Positions 17,086-27,389 of a stretch of DNA of 64,000 nucleotides are shown here, piece after piece. The translations under genes and the position numbers were made by a program. A model generated the notes under the pieces. The model worked only from the letters and a program-made list of their open reading frames with translations. It was not told the DNA's origin and made no database searches. Origin of the DNA: Rhodococcus sp. SMB37 (GTDB lineage Bacteria; Actinomycetota; Actinomycetes; Mycobacteriales; Mycobacteriaceae); the NCBI RefSeq assembly GCF_004345605.1, contig NZ_SLVY01000002.1, positions 434,001-498,000 on the forward strand. Reading direction: 5' to 3'. How positions within the stretch are numbered: the first letter of the stretch is position 1; every line of letters starts with the position of its first letter.

Positions 17086-20000
17086 GCCGTCTGGATGAGT
17101 TCGTTACCGTTGCGTCGCACGAGAATCCCGCGACCGGGCGGCATCGGACCGGGTCTTGCCGTTCCCACGAGCGCGCCTTCGTCGCGGCTCCCGCTCATGA
17201 CCAGACCCGGAGTCGACAGCTCACGCAACCGTGCGATGACCGGTTCGTACAGGGCGCGGCTCGCACCGCCTGCCCGCCGCGCGATGATCAGATGCAGACC
17301 GATGTCCTTCGCCTGCGGCAGATACTCGAGCAGCGGCGTCAGCGGATTCTGACCGGATGACGCGACCAGGTCGTAGTCGTCGATGATGACGAACACCTCG
17401 GGGCCGGTCCACCACGAACGGTCGCGCAATTGCTGTTGCGTGGTGTCGGCACCCGGAAGTCGACGTTCGAAGACCCCCGCGAGCTCGGTGGCCATCGCGG
17501 ACAACACGGATGTGCCCGGCGCGTATCCGCCGAGATGGTCGCCTTCGACGACCCCGAGCATGGTCCGGCGATAGTCACCCATGATGATCCGTGCCTGCGC
17601 ACCGGTGTTCGACTCCATGAGGCTCCGGCAGATCCCGCGGAGCAGCGCAGTCTTTCCGCAACCGGAGTCGCCGAACACAAGCAGGTGGGGGCTGTCGGTG
17701 AAGTCGAGGGTCACCGGTGCGAGCTCCGCTTCGTCGATTCCGATCGGCACGCGCAGCCGCTGCGCGACCGGCGCGCTGATCGGGACCGGCCATCCGTCGG
17801 GAAGCGCAGAGAGGACGGCCGCACGGTCGATTTCCTCGGGAAGCATCCGGACCTCAGGCGCGTGGCCACCCGGAGTTGCAGCAGCGATCGCAGCAACAGC
17901 CGTGGTCACGCCCTCGGCGAGATCGTCGACGCCGGAACTGCCGTCGGCCCGCGGCAGTGCGGCCAGTACGTGAAGTCCGTCCCTGTCGATACCTCGGCCG
18001 GGTCTGCCCTCGGGCACCAGCGCTGCTTTCTTGCGCCCGTATTCCGAGTCGGCCGGGTCGCCGAGACGGAGTTCGAGGCGGGTTCCGAGGTGGTCGCGTA
18101 GCGCTGGGCGAACATCCCACCACCGCGGTGCGCTGATCATGACGTGAATTCCGTAGGACAACCCGCGTGACGCCAGGACGCCCACGCTCTGTTCGAGTGG
18201 TTCGAAGTCCTCCCGGATACTGGGCCAGCCGTCGATCACGAGGAAGACATCGCCGAACGGGTCGCCGGAGACATGCTGCGCTCCGTCTGCGCGTAAGCGT
18301 CGCAGTGTCGCCATCGATTCGATGCCCCATTCGCCGAACTGCTGTTCTCGCCTGCGCAGCAGGCCCATGAGCTCCGCGACGGTGCGGCGGACCCGGTCGC
18401 CTGCGAGACGATTCGCCACGGAGCCGACGTGTGGAAGCCCTACGAGCCCGGCGAGCGTGCCGCCACCGAAATCGAGGCAATAGAACTGCACCTGCTCGGC
18501 TGTGTGGGTGAGCGCCATCGACATGATCAGGGTGCGCAGCAATGTCGATTTACCCGACTGCGGACCGCCGACCACGATGGTGTTGCCTGCGGCCCCCGAC
18601 AGATCGACAACCAGGGGGTCTCGACGCTGTTCGAAGGGCCGGTCGACGATCCCGATCGCTGTCCGCAGGGTCGACTGATGCAGAAGATCTCCGGTGAGAA
18701 GCGAGTGCGACAGCACCATGTCGAGGCTCGGGGACTCCTCGAGGGGCGGCAGCCACACCTCGTGTGCGGGGGTGCCGTGTCCGCGGACCCGACCGACCAC
18801 GACGTCGAGCACACTGCGGCCGCCGTCGGACGGTGCCGGGGCGGTATCGGGGGTCGGTTCGCCGACCGACGGCACCGGTAGGGGAACACCACGATCGACA
18901 GGTACATCTCGTGCCGTGAACAAGCGCGGACCCGGAGTCCCCGCTGCTGCCGTCCGAATGCGGCGCGCCGGACGGCCGGGCTCGTACGGTCCCGACACGT
19001 AGGCCGCGTCGAAGCGCACGATCTCGGCCGAATCACACTTGAGGTAACCGGCGCCCGGCGTGGGCGGCAGACTGTAGGCGTCCGGAACACCGAGAACGCT
19101 CCGGGATTCATTCGCGGAAAAGGTCTTCAGACCGATCCGGTACGACAGGTGACTGTCGAGGCCACGCAGTTTTCCTTCGTCGAGCCGCTGGCTCGCCAAC
19201 AGCAGGTGTATGTGCAGCGACCTACCGAGACGACCGATCGCCGCAAAGAGATCGGCGAAGTCGGGCTGCTGGGAGAGCAGCTCGGAGAACTCGTCGACGA
19301 CGATGAACAATGCCGGCAACGGTGCAAGCGGAGCACCTGCGGTCCGCGCCTTCTCGTAGTCACCGACATTTGCGAAGTTGCCGGCCGCTCGCAGCAGCTC
19401 CTGTCGGCGGGTCATCTCACCCTCGAGTGCGTCCTTCATCCGCTCGACCATCGCGAGTTCGTCCGCGAGGTTGGTGATGACCGCTGCGACATGGGGACTC
19501 CGATCGAGCCCGAGGAAGGTCGCGCCGCCTTTGAAGTCGACGAGCACGAGATTGAGGGCGTCGGGTGAGTGCGTGGCGACGAGACCGAGCACAAGGGTCC
19601 GCAGGAACTCGCTCTTTCCCGAACCCGTGGCACCGATGCACAGGCCGTGCGGACCCATTCCGTTCTCCGCGGATTCCTTCAGGTCGATCTCGACCGGAGC
19701 GCCGTCTGCACCGACCCCGATCGGCACCCGCAGCCTGTCGCGACCGGATCGCGGCGCCCAGGCCTGGAGCGGATCGAGTCGCGCGATGTCGCCGAGTCCG
19801 AGCAGGTCCTGCCAGGTCTCGATGCTGCCCGAGTCGGCACCGTCGTCCGTGGCGAGCTGAGTTGCAGCCCGGTATGGGGCGAGTCGTCGTGCCAGGGCCT
19901 GCGATTGCGGGGCACTGATCCCGTCGGCGTCCGCAAAGGTCTCCACCGCGCTGCCCGTTTTCGCGCCGAGGCGGCCGTTCGCCGCGACGAGCTGCAACCC

Positions 20001-21068
20001 ACGAAGTGCCGCGAGCCGCGGGGCGAACGCGGAGAGGTCGAGCAGGGTCACGGAGTCGAGCCCGTCGTCGAGGAGCCCGGACCCGGATCCGGAGACCCCA
20101 CCGTCGATGACGATCAGCAGTTGCGGAACTCCGTCGACGGCAGGGGTATTGCGGACGAACCGTCCGCGTGCGGACAGGTGTACGCCGAGGACCGTCTCGA
20201 GTTCGAGCACGGAACCGAAGACCATGCGAACGCTGCCCGCTCCGTCACGCGTCTCCGGGTGCTGAGCGTGCGGCAGCCACTTGACCCACTCCCACTCCGC
20301 AGCAGTGTCCGGTCCGCAGACCACCGCGACCTGGAGTACGTCGGGTGCGTGGAAGGTGCACAGCTGCCCGAGCATTGCTCGGGCCAGTTGCTGCGATGCC
20401 TCGCGGTCGCCGCCGATACCGACCGACGCGAATCCCCGAAGCGATACGGCCGTCGGTAGTGCCGGCACCACCGAGTGCGCGCGCACGAAGCGGCGCAACG
20501 ACACCGCGGCAACGGGTTCGAGATCCTCGACCGGACCGGTTTCGGGAGCGATCAGCTTGGTGGCGAGTCGCTGTCCGCCCCGGCCCACCCGCACGTGGCA
20601 GAAGTCTGCGTCGGTCGGGCGGCGTTCCCACATCCGGACGGTCCCGACCAGAGTCCACAACAGCGCCGGATCCGGGTGGGTCCACTCGAGGGCCCGCCGT
20701 TGCGCCGAGCCGGTCTCCGCGACGTCCCTGCGCAGAGTGTCGAGATAGCGCAGGTAGTCCTTGCGGTCCTCATTCGTCTCTGCGGTTTTCGCGCCGCCTC
20801 CGCGACCGCTGTTGGCAAGCATGCCGATCATCGACACCATCATCATCAGCGGAAAGACCAGGGCCATGGGGCTTCGTGCCATACCGGAACCGAACATGAG
20901 CGCAACCATGCCGATCATCGCCGCAACCATCACCAGCGGCAGCAGCTTCATGAGCAGATTGCCCGGTGTGGCTCTCGGAATATCGGGCGGCGCCTGCAGA
21001 CTCACCTCACCACCGGGTGCGCGCGGCGCATCCCGACGCGCTCGGCGCGCGAATCGTACAGTGCTCAA
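17067..21068 (-). CDS. eccC: Type VII secretion motor ATPase EccC
   Basis: EccC is the FtsK/SpoIIIE-type motor that recognises and drives ESX substrates. The homologous region starts STVRFARRARR, so I place the start at TTG 21068 behind a G-rich stretch, giving 1333 residues. Two membrane helices lie near the N-terminus. Three ATPase domains follow, with Walker A motifs GATGSGKSEFL (about residue 476), GGPQSGKSTLL (about 830) and GDSGCGKTALL (about 1129), and Walker B strands IVVDEFSELL, LVIDGWPS and VIIDDYDLV. All three P-loops are intact. It is divergent from eccD across a 200-base promoter region. Confidence 0.95.
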   Translation of the reverse strand: MSTVRFARRARRDAPRAPGGEVSLQAPPDIPRATPGNLLMKLLPLVMVAAMIGMVALMFGSGMARSPMALVFPLMMMVSMIGMLANSGRGGGAKTAETNEDRKDYLRYLDTLRRDVAETGSAQRRALEWTHPDPALLWTLVGTVRMWERRPTDADFCHVRVGRGGQRLATKLIAPETGPVEDLEPVAAVSLRRFVRAHSVVPALPTAVSLRGFASVGIGGDREASQQLARAMLGQLCTFHAPDVLQVAVVCGPDTAAEWEWVKWLPHAQHPETRDGAGSVRMVFGSVLELETVLGVHLSARGRFVRNTPAVDGVPQLLIVIDGGVSGSGSGLLDDGLDSVTLLDLSAFAPRLAALRGLQLVAANGRLGAKTGSAVETFADADGISAPQSQALARRLAPYRAATQLATDDGADSGSIETWQDLLGLGDIARLDPLQAWAPRSGRDRLRVPIGVGADGAPVEIDLKESAENGMGPHGLCIGATGSGKSEFLRTLVLGLVATHSPDALNLVLVDFKGGATFLGLDRSPHVAAVITNLADELAMVERMKDALEGEMTRRQELLRAAGNFANVGDYEKARTAGAPLAPLPALFIVVDEFSELLSQQPDFADLFAAIGRLGRSLHIHLLLASQRLDEGKLRGLDSHLSYRIGLKTFSANESRSVLGVPDAYSLPPTPGAGYLKCDSAEIVRFDAAYVSGPYEPGRPARRIRTAAAGTPGPRLFTARDVPVDRGVPLPVPSVGEPTPDTAPAPSDGGRSVLDVVVGRVRGHGTPAHEVWLPPLEESPSLDMVLSHSLLTGDLLHQSTLRTAIGIVDRPFEQRRDPLVVDLSGAAGNTIVVGGPQSGKSTLLRTLIMSMALTHTAEQVQFYCLDFGGGTLAGLVGLPHVGSVANRLAGDRVRRTVAELMGLLRRREQQFGEWGIESMATLRRLRADGAQHVSGDPFGDVFLVIDGWPSIREDFEPLEQSVGVLASRGLSYGIHVMISAPRWWDVRPALRDHLGTRLELRLGDPADSEYGRKKAALVPEGRPGRGIDRDGLHVLAALPRADGSSGVDDLAEGVTTAVAAIAAATPGGHAPEVRMLPEEIDRAAVLSALPDGWPVPISAPVAQRLRVPIGIDEAELAPVTLDFTDSPHLLVFGDSGCGKTALLRGICRSLMESNTGAQARIIMGDYRRTMLGVVEGDHLGGYAPGTSVLSAMATELAGVFERRLPGADTTQQQLRDRSWWTGPEVFVIIDDYDLVASSGQNPLTPLLEYLPQAKDIGLHLIIARRAGGASRALYEPVIARLRELSTPGLVMSGSRDEGALVGTARPGPMPPGRGILVRRNGNELIQTAWLQPS

Positions 21069-21268
21069 GTTCCCCAACCCCCGTACACACCGGCCGCCTA
21101 CAGCGGCCTTCCCCCCGGTCGTGGAAGAGTAGCGCACCGTCGCGACAGTTACATCCGCGACGATGCTGTCGGCGCTTCCGCGACGATGTCGTAAGGTCTG
21201 CGTCGTCGAAAGGTCCGCGCCACCTTCGGTCGCCGGGCCGGCGCGCGAACTACGGGGGGAACAATTCG

Positions 21269-22732
21269 ATGACAGCTGCAGCGACGAGCCCGAACGTACC
21301 CGGTGCGGTAGCAGCACCGGAACTGTGCAGGATCACAGTGCTCACCAAACACTCCGAGGTCGATCTGGCACTGCCACTGGGCGTTCCGGTTGCCCTGCTG
21401 CTCGCGGGAATCGTCGATCTCGTGGCTGCTCATCGCCCCGACAACGAATTCGACGTCACTCCGGAACGGGTCGAGCCGGAAGCATGGAGCCTGGCCCGGA
21501 TCGGCCGAGCTCCACTCGCGGGCGCCGCGAGCCTCGACGAGCTCGGAATCCGCGACGGTGAGGTGCTGATCCTCGAGGAGTCGTCGTCACCGCCGTCGCC
21601 ACCCTTGTTCGACGACGTGATGTACAACGTGGCGGTCGCAGGTCGCGACCGGTTACGGCGCTGGTCCGATCGCACTGCGGCGATGGTCGGTGCTGTGGTC
21701 GCAGCGGCTGCGATCACGACCGGGTGCGGGTCGTTGCTTCTGCTGCCGTCTTCCGGTGGCGAGCGGGTGTTCGCGGGGATCGCGACTGTGGTGCTGGCGC
21801 TACTGCTCGTGACCGCGGCCGCCGTCATTGCACGGGTCTATCTCGACCGGCCGATCGGACTGCTGCTCGCGGTCTGCTCCGTCCCCGTTTCCTTCGTCAC
21901 CGGGATGCTTCTGGTTCCCGGCGACTTCGGTGCGCCGCACCTGCTGTTGGCGACCGTCCTGACCGGCGCGGTCGGTGTGGTCACGGTGGGTGTCACGACG
22001 GTCGGACTCGCCACGTTCACCGCGATCCCGACGATCTCGGCGGTCGCGACGATCGCCCTGGTCGTCGGCACCGCCACCGACGTGCAGTTTCAGGCGCTCG
22101 GGGCCGGCGTCGTCGTGACCTCGCTGCTGTTGGCGACCTTCGCCGCCCGTGCCGCCACGCTCCTCGCCCGCCTTCCTCTTCCTCCGGTTCCCGCGCCCGG
22201 AACCTCCCTGGACCCTGTGGTTCCCGACCCGGACGACGAGAATCCGCCGCCCACGTTCGAGGAACTCGAGGCGAAGACGGCGCGTGCCCGAGCTCATCTG
22301 ACCGGGTGGGTGTACGCGGTGGTCGTGCTCGCGACGGCGGGTGCATGGTGCGCGGCGTGGCCGGTCCCGGATACGGCTGTCTCCTGGCCCGGTGTCGCGT
22401 TGGCGGCGGCGACGGGAATCGTCCTGATGTTCCGAGGTCGCACGTACATCGGGGCCGAGCAGGCAGCTCCGATGATCGTCGGTGGTGCAGTGCTCGTCCT
22501 GGGTCTTGTCGTCGGCGCCGCGCTCTTCGGAACCGTTGCTCCGCAGGCACTCTTCGGCATCACTGTCGTACTGTTCGTCGGTGCCCTGATTCTCGGGGTC
22601 GTGGTGCCCCAGCGCACCTTCACACCTGTGCAACGGCGGATCAGCGAACTCACCGAGTACGCCGTCATTGCCACGATCGTGCCGCTGGCATGCTGGGTAG
22701 CCGGCCTCTATTCCGCGGTCCGTGGGTTGTGA
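21269..22732 (+). CDS. eccD: Type VII secretion membrane protein EccD
   Basis: EccD forms the membrane vestibule of the ESX core complex. The 487-residue protein has a ubiquitin-like N-terminal domain (about residues 17-105; CRITVLTKHSEVDLALPLG) followed by about eleven hydrophobic segments from residue ~130 to the end. ATG 21269 follows GGGGGGA. Its TGA overlaps the mycP GTG (GTGA). Confidence 0.94.
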   Translation: MTAAATSPNVPGAVAAPELCRITVLTKHSEVDLALPLGVPVALLLAGIVDLVAAHRPDNEFDVTPERVEPEAWSLARIGRAPLAGAASLDELGIRDGEVLILEESSSPPSPPLFDDVMYNVAVAGRDRLRRWSDRTAAMVGAVVAAAAITTGCGSLLLLPSSGGERVFAGIATVVLALLLVTAAAVIARVYLDRPIGLLLAVCSVPVSFVTGMLLVPGDFGAPHLLLATVLTGAVGVVTVGVTTVGLATFTAIPTISAVATIALVVGTATDVQFQALGAGVVVTSLLLATFAARAATLLARLPLPPVPAPGTSLDPVVPDPDDENPPPTFEELEAKTARARAHLTGWVYAVVVLATAGAWCAAWPVPDTAVSWPGVALAAATGIVLMFRGRTYIGAEQAAPMIVGGAVLVLGLVVGAALFGTVAPQALFGITVVLFVGALILGVVVPQRTFTPVQRRISELTEYAVIATIVPLACWVAGLYSAVRGL

Positions 22733-24171
22733 CTCGTCGTCGAAGGCTCACCCCCGCCTGTCTCGTCGCCACCCTGATCGTCGCAATCTCCACCGGCGCG
22801 GCCGTGGGTCCGGCTACGGCAGCTCCCCCGGTTCCCGACAGCGGACTGCTGCCCGCCGGTGACGAACCCGCGGCCCCGGAACCCGCCGAGCAGCGAAACC
22901 TGTGTACTCGGGGCCGAACCGTCGCAGACGATCCGCAACGTCCGCTCGCACAACGCATCATGGACTTCGAACGGGTGTGGCCGCTGACGCGCGGTGCCGG
23001 TCAAGTCGTCGCTGTGATCGACACCGGAGTCAACCGGCATCCACGTCTTCCCCGCGTCACCCCTGGCGGCGATTATGTTGCGACCGATGACGGCACGGTC
23101 GACTGCGACGCGCACGGAACGCTCGTCGCCGGCCTCATCGCGGCGCAGCCGGTGGAGGGATCGGGGTTCGCCGGCGGTGCACCCGACGTCGAGGTGATCG
23201 CCATCCGCCAATCCAGTCGCAACTACTCCGACCGCTCCGCCGGAGATGAAGAGGCGGCACAGAACTCCCCCGGTTACGGGGATGTGCGCACCCTGGCATC
23301 TGCGGTGCGACATGCCGCGGATCTCGGAGCCACGGTCATCAACATCTCCGAAGTCGCGTGCACGCTCGCGAGTGACGGGATCGCCGACGGACCGCTCGGC
23401 GCGGCAGTCCAGTACGCAACCGACGTCGAAGACGCGGTCGTGGTCGCGGCAGCCGGAAACAAGGATGTGTGCCCGGCATGGAATCCTCCGGCTGCGAATC
23501 CGCTCGATCCGCACGCAGATCCGTGGGATTCGATCACGACGATCGCCTCCCCCGCCTGGTACGACGACTATGTGCTCACAGTCGGCTGGGTCGAAGCCGA
23601 CGGCACACCGTCCGACGAGAGCGTTCCGGGTCCGTGGGTAGATGTCGCAGCGCCCGGGAGCGGCATCGTCTCCCTCGACCCGTTCTCCGACGGTCTCATC
23701 GACGCGCAGATCAGCACCCAAGGGCCGGTACTGCTCTCGGGAACGAGCTTTTCCGCACCACTGGTCTCTGCAACGGTCGCGTTGGTGAGAGCCCGCCACC
23801 CTCACCTCGACGCGCGCGCCGTGATGGACCGCATCGAATCGACCGCCCACGCCCCGGCGGAAGGCTGGAACCCCCGGGTCGGGCACGGCATCGTCGATCC
23901 GTTGGCCGCGGTCACCGCACCGCTGCTCACCGAGCGGGACGATCCTGCGACCCCGAAGCAGATCGCCGGCCCCACCCCGGTCGATCCTCCGGACCCGACT
24001 CCGCGGTACGTCGCGTGGGGCGCTGGTGCCGCGGTCCTCGGTATGCTCGTCTTCGCGCTGATGGCGGCCCTACCCTTTCGGGAACGTGCACGCCGGCGAG
24101 AACTCGGACGCGACCGTCATTCGCCTGTTCCGAGTGGCGCGGGTCGAGGGTCCGGGGCGACGCCGTCGTGA
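22729..24171 (+). CDS. mycP: Mycosin, type VII secretion subtilisin-like protease MycP
   Basis: MycP is the membrane-anchored serine protease that stabilises the ESX complex on the periplasmic side. The 480-residue protein has a signal peptide (about residues 1-33, ending ATAAPP), the catalytic triad Asp98 (VVAVIDTGV), His129 (CDAHGTLVAG) and Ser340 (GTSFSAP), an N-terminal extension wrapping the fold, and one C-terminal membrane helix (GAGAAVLGMLVFALMAAL) with a short basic tail. The GTG start overlaps the eccD stop. The last 55 bases overlap the convergent eccB gene. Confidence 0.95.
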   Translation: MTRRRRLTPACLVATLIVAISTGAAVGPATAAPPVPDSGLLPAGDEPAAPEPAEQRNLCTRGRTVADDPQRPLAQRIMDFERVWPLTRGAGQVVAVIDTGVNRHPRLPRVTPGGDYVATDDGTVDCDAHGTLVAGLIAAQPVEGSGFAGGAPDVEVIAIRQSSRNYSDRSAGDEEAAQNSPGYGDVRTLASAVRHAADLGATVINISEVACTLASDGIADGPLGAAVQYATDVEDAVVVAAAGNKDVCPAWNPPAANPLDPHADPWDSITTIASPAWYDDYVLTVGWVEADGTPSDESVPGPWVDVAAPGSGIVSLDPFSDGLIDAQISTQGPVLLSGTSFSAPLVSATVALVRARHPHLDARAVMDRIESTAHAPAEGWNPRVGHGIVDPLAAVTAPLLTERDDPATPKQIAGPTPVDPPDPTPRYVAWGAGAAVLGMLVFALMAALPFRERARRRELGRDRHSPVPSGAGRGSGATPS

Positions 24172-25574
24172 GCGAGTAGCGCCTCGGCACGCCCGAGCGA
24201 GGGGCCTGGTGCGAGCAGGCCGACGATCTGCCAGGGCGCACGTGCCGGTTCTCCCTCGAGCCCGAGTGCCGTGGCCGCCTCCGCATCGGCAATGCCGTAC
24301 CGGACTCCGGTGTCCGCGATGTAGAACAGAGCTCCCCGGCGTTCACTGTCGGGGACGACCGACGTCGTCTGCACGAATGTTCCTCGCCCCGGCGGAATAT
24401 GGACGACGTCCACGTTCGGTCCCGGCCCATCTGCCTGTGCCGGATCGACCGGGATCGCGTCCTGGGCTATCGGCAGGACACTGCCCGCGGACAGCACCAG
24501 TTCCGACCGATGCTGATCGTGGGGGCCTTCCTCGGGTTCCCAGGTCAGGCATCCGACGGGCCGGTCTGCAGGGTCGACGATCGTGGGCACCACCGCCGGG
24601 AACGTGTCGACCGCGAGGTGATGCACCGTCGGCGCGTTCTTGAGCGTGTCGGGCGGCACGATCGGAATCTCGGCGACGCCCTGCGAGTCCGAGGCGTGGA
24701 TGATCTGCGCAGTCGCACCGGACACCTCCTGCACCCCATCGTTCAATACGACGTAGTAGCGCTGACCGCCCGGCTCCGCAAGTCCGACGACGGATCCGAC
24801 GAGGACATCGCCGACCCCCACTTGCGGCCTACTTCCTGCACCCGGGATCACGGGTGCGGTCAGCTCCGGAAGTTCGGGGAGCGCCGCGAGCAGTCCTTCG
24901 CCGACAGGTCTGGCCGACCCGACATCGATGCCCAGTACCCGTGTCAGAGCACGATCCTGCGGGTCGATCTCGGCCCGTCCGCCTCCGTAAGCGAGGTGGT
25001 ACTCACCGTCGAAGGTCATGAGCAGTGCTTCGTCCTCGTCGAGCGGCCCACCGACACCGGTGTACTCGGGCGTGCCGGCCGACACCGCGGTGGTGACGAA
25101 CTGCCGCCCACCTGGATCGATCGTGTCGCATACCGTCCAGGACAGGTCGTGGTCGACGTACGCGAGAGACGACGGAGCGCCGGGGATACCGACGAGCGGT
25201 CCCCTCGGTCGGGCTTCGAGTTCCTCGTCGGCCACGACGGCGGGTTCGGCAGGGTCGTCGAGCACGAGTCGCGCGGATGCCAGATTCATCGCGGGATGGA
25301 ACACCCCCTCGATCGCCACGTAGAGCGCACCGGAATCCCTTCCGACCACGAGTGCCGCGTTGCCGATCCTGTCCTGAGGCCGGAACAGGGCCAACGCGGC
25401 GCACCCTGCCAGTACCAGGCAGGCGACCACCATCCCCACCATGAGCGACCGCCCCTGCGACCGCATCGGGTCGTGGATCATGCGGACGTCGCGACGGACG
25501 AGCGCATGCTCCATCCGTCTCATCAGAAATCGGTATCCGCTCACCTGCCATCGAGTGGTGGGCTGCGATGCCAT
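24117..25574 (-). CDS. eccB: Type VII secretion membrane protein EccB
   Basis: EccB is the single-pass core subunit with a large periplasmic domain. I place the start at ATG 25574, after GGGGGAGGA, giving MASQPTTRWQVSGYRFL, the family's conserved N-terminus, and 485 residues. One membrane helix lies at about residues 42-65 (MVGMVVACLVLAGCAALALF). The rest is the R1-R4 repeat and central beta domain with a pair of Cys. It is on the opposite strand to eccD-mycP. Confidence 0.94.
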   Translation of the reverse strand: MASQPTTRWQVSGYRFLMRRMEHALVRRDVRMIHDPMRSQGRSLMVGMVVACLVLAGCAALALFRPQDRIGNAALVVGRDSGALYVAIEGVFHPAMNLASARLVLDDPAEPAVVADEELEARPRGPLVGIPGAPSSLAYVDHDLSWTVCDTIDPGGRQFVTTAVSAGTPEYTGVGGPLDEDEALLMTFDGEYHLAYGGGRAEIDPQDRALTRVLGIDVGSARPVGEGLLAALPELPELTAPVIPGAGSRPQVGVGDVLVGSVVGLAEPGGQRYYVVLNDGVQEVSGATAQIIHASDSQGVAEIPIVPPDTLKNAPTVHHLAVDTFPAVVPTIVDPADRPVGCLTWEPEEGPHDQHRSELVLSAGSVLPIAQDAIPVDPAQADGPGPNVDVVHIPPGRGTFVQTTSVVPDSERRGALFYIADTGVRYGIADAEAATALGLEGEPARAPWQIVGLLAPGPSLGRAEALLAHDGVAPDPRPAPLGTGE

Positions 25575-25683
25575 ATGTCCTCCCCCGTGCGGCACGCTCA
25601 CTGCCGCAACACAGTACAGTTGGCGCTCGGGAAGCTCGGGCGGGCACCCAGCGGGCCGCCCGATCGGCGTCGGGGGGAGTGCC

Positions 25684-27327
25684 GTGGATCGAACTGTGTC
25701 CGAGGTCGTGCGTGAAAGATCCGTCGTGCGGGAACGGCACCGGCTCGTCTCGAGGCTTGTCGTGGCACAGTGCGCTGCACTCGCGGTCTGGATCGCAGCG
25801 GCCGCGACAGGGGCCTCCGCGTGGGTGGCACCGACGGCAGCCGCTGCGGCCGGTGCACTCGTGCTCATCCGAATCCGCGGCCACGACGCGATCGACGTGG
25901 CGATGACGCTGCTGCGGCACACGTTTCCGCGTGCGCACGCCCCGGCAGATATCCGCGATACAGCGCAGTCGGCCGGCCGCACGGTCGGATTGTGTTGGGA
26001 CGGAACGTGTGTGACTGCCGTCGTCGAGGTGCTCGCTCCCGTCGGGGTCATCACACGGCTGGGACGAGATCGGGCCGACCCGTCGCAGACCCTGCCCTTG
26101 GGTGCTCTGTCCGACTGCCTGCGCCGGCACGATGTGATGCTCGACGGGATCGATGTCGTCGTCCATGGCCGGCGGGTGCTGGACGCAACCCCCGCGGGTC
26201 AGGTCTATGCGCAGCTCATCGGGCCCCTGCCCGCGGCTGCGACACGCACGGTGTGGCTCGCACTACGCCTCGACGCCTCGACGTGTCCCGACGCCGTGGA
26301 ACGGCGCGGTGGCGGCACCGAAGGCGCGACCCGGACGATCACTGCGTCGGCTCGGCGTGTCGTCCGAGCACTCGGTGATTCCGGTTGCCCGGCACGAATA
26401 TTGACAGCCACGGAGATCCGGTCTGCTGCACACCGGATCACGCACGGCGCCGATCCACTGGCGGCGGAGCGTTCTTGGCGGTACGTCCGCCTCCCCGTCG
26501 GGTACAGCACCGGGGCCGTACTCGATCCGCGGCGACTCGACGCGAGCACCCTGACCCACATCTGGACCCACCCGTCGCTGTCGTCGACGGTGACGGTGCG
26601 CATACGTCCGGGCTCCTTCGGCGCAACGCGCGTCGGGGGGCTGGTCCGGTACGCGACGCGTACCCCCGACGGTCCGATCACCTCCGGTTCTCGCACCGTC
26701 CACGGGCGCGAGCGTGAGGCGCTGCTCGCGTCTCTGCCCTATGCGACGACCGGGCTCGAGGGCATCACCGATCTACGCAGCCTGAGCCGCGACCACCTCG
26801 ACGGCTTGGCACTGCCCGTCGCAGGCTGTGGTCAGCTGATCGGCGCGGACGAGTCGGGTCGGGCGATCGCGGTGCGCCTCACCGGGCCTGGGGTGCGCTC
26901 GGTCCACGTCGCGGGCGAGTTGTACCTCGCACAGCAGATCGTGTTCCGCGCGGTAGCGATCGGTGCGCGCGTGGCGATCCACACCGACCGTGCCGATGCG
27001 TGGCGGCCGCTGCTGAACAGTGCTGCGTCACCGGATCGTTTGAGGATCGCCGGCGAGCATCCCGACGACCGTGAGTTCGACACCGTCGTCTTCGACGGGG
27101 TCCGGCCGTCGCGCAGGCCGCACACCGGTGCCATCCACGTGCATGCGCATCCCGATCAGTGGCCCCGCGAACGTCCCACCGTTGCCATCGAACAACCGAA
27201 CGGATCCGGCGAGCGGGTCGTGCTCACCACACGCGGAAAGCGGATGACGCTGACCCTCGTGACCATCGCGGCCGAGTCCGCGCACATCGGGCGCCCCCGC
27301 ATTCCGGAGTCCGTCCCGTCACGGTGA
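25684..27327 (+). CDS. eccE: Type VII secretion membrane protein EccE
   Basis: EccE is the outer subunit of the ESX core and is absent from the M. tuberculosis ESX-4 locus. This 547-residue protein has two N-terminal membrane helices (within residues 20-62) and a long cytoplasmic domain with the EccE pattern. GTG 25684 follows GGGGGGAG. A 109-base divergent region separates it from eccB. The assignment rests on topology, position and overall similarity; the cytoplasmic domain is poorly conserved in the family. Confidence 0.85.
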   Translation: MDRTVSEVVRERSVVRERHRLVSRLVVAQCAALAVWIAAAATGASAWVAPTAAAAAGALVLIRIRGHDAIDVAMTLLRHTFPRAHAPADIRDTAQSAGRTVGLCWDGTCVTAVVEVLAPVGVITRLGRDRADPSQTLPLGALSDCLRRHDVMLDGIDVVVHGRRVLDATPAGQVYAQLIGPLPAAATRTVWLALRLDASTCPDAVERRGGGTEGATRTITASARRVVRALGDSGCPARILTATEIRSAAHRITHGADPLAAERSWRYVRLPVGYSTGAVLDPRRLDASTLTHIWTHPSLSSTVTVRIRPGSFGATRVGGLVRYATRTPDGPITSGSRTVHGREREALLASLPYATTGLEGITDLRSLSRDHLDGLALPVAGCGQLIGADESGRAIAVRLTGPGVRSVHVAGELYLAQQIVFRAVAIGARVAIHTDRADAWRPLLNSAASPDRLRIAGEHPDDREFDTVVFDGVRPSRRPHTGAIHVHAHPDQWPRERPTVAIEQPNGSGERVVLTTRGKRMTLTLVTIAAESAHIGRPRIPESVPSR

Positions 27328-27369
27328 GCACGAGCGACGTCACTCGACTACGTAATCGAGTAGCAGGGC

Positions 27370-27389
27370 ATCCCGGCCTCAGCCGGGAT
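27370..27389. terminator. Hairpin between eccE and the flavin reductase gene
   Basis: A perfect 8-bp stem (27370-27377 with 27382-27389) with a 4-base loop holds the reductase stop codon in its loop. It is well placed to end both convergent transcripts but has no T run. Confidence 0.5.

Noticed and set aside
24399-25715. Plus-strand open frame opposite eccB
   Set aside because: It is a shadow frame with no domain pattern; eccB is clear from its N-terminus and membrane helix.
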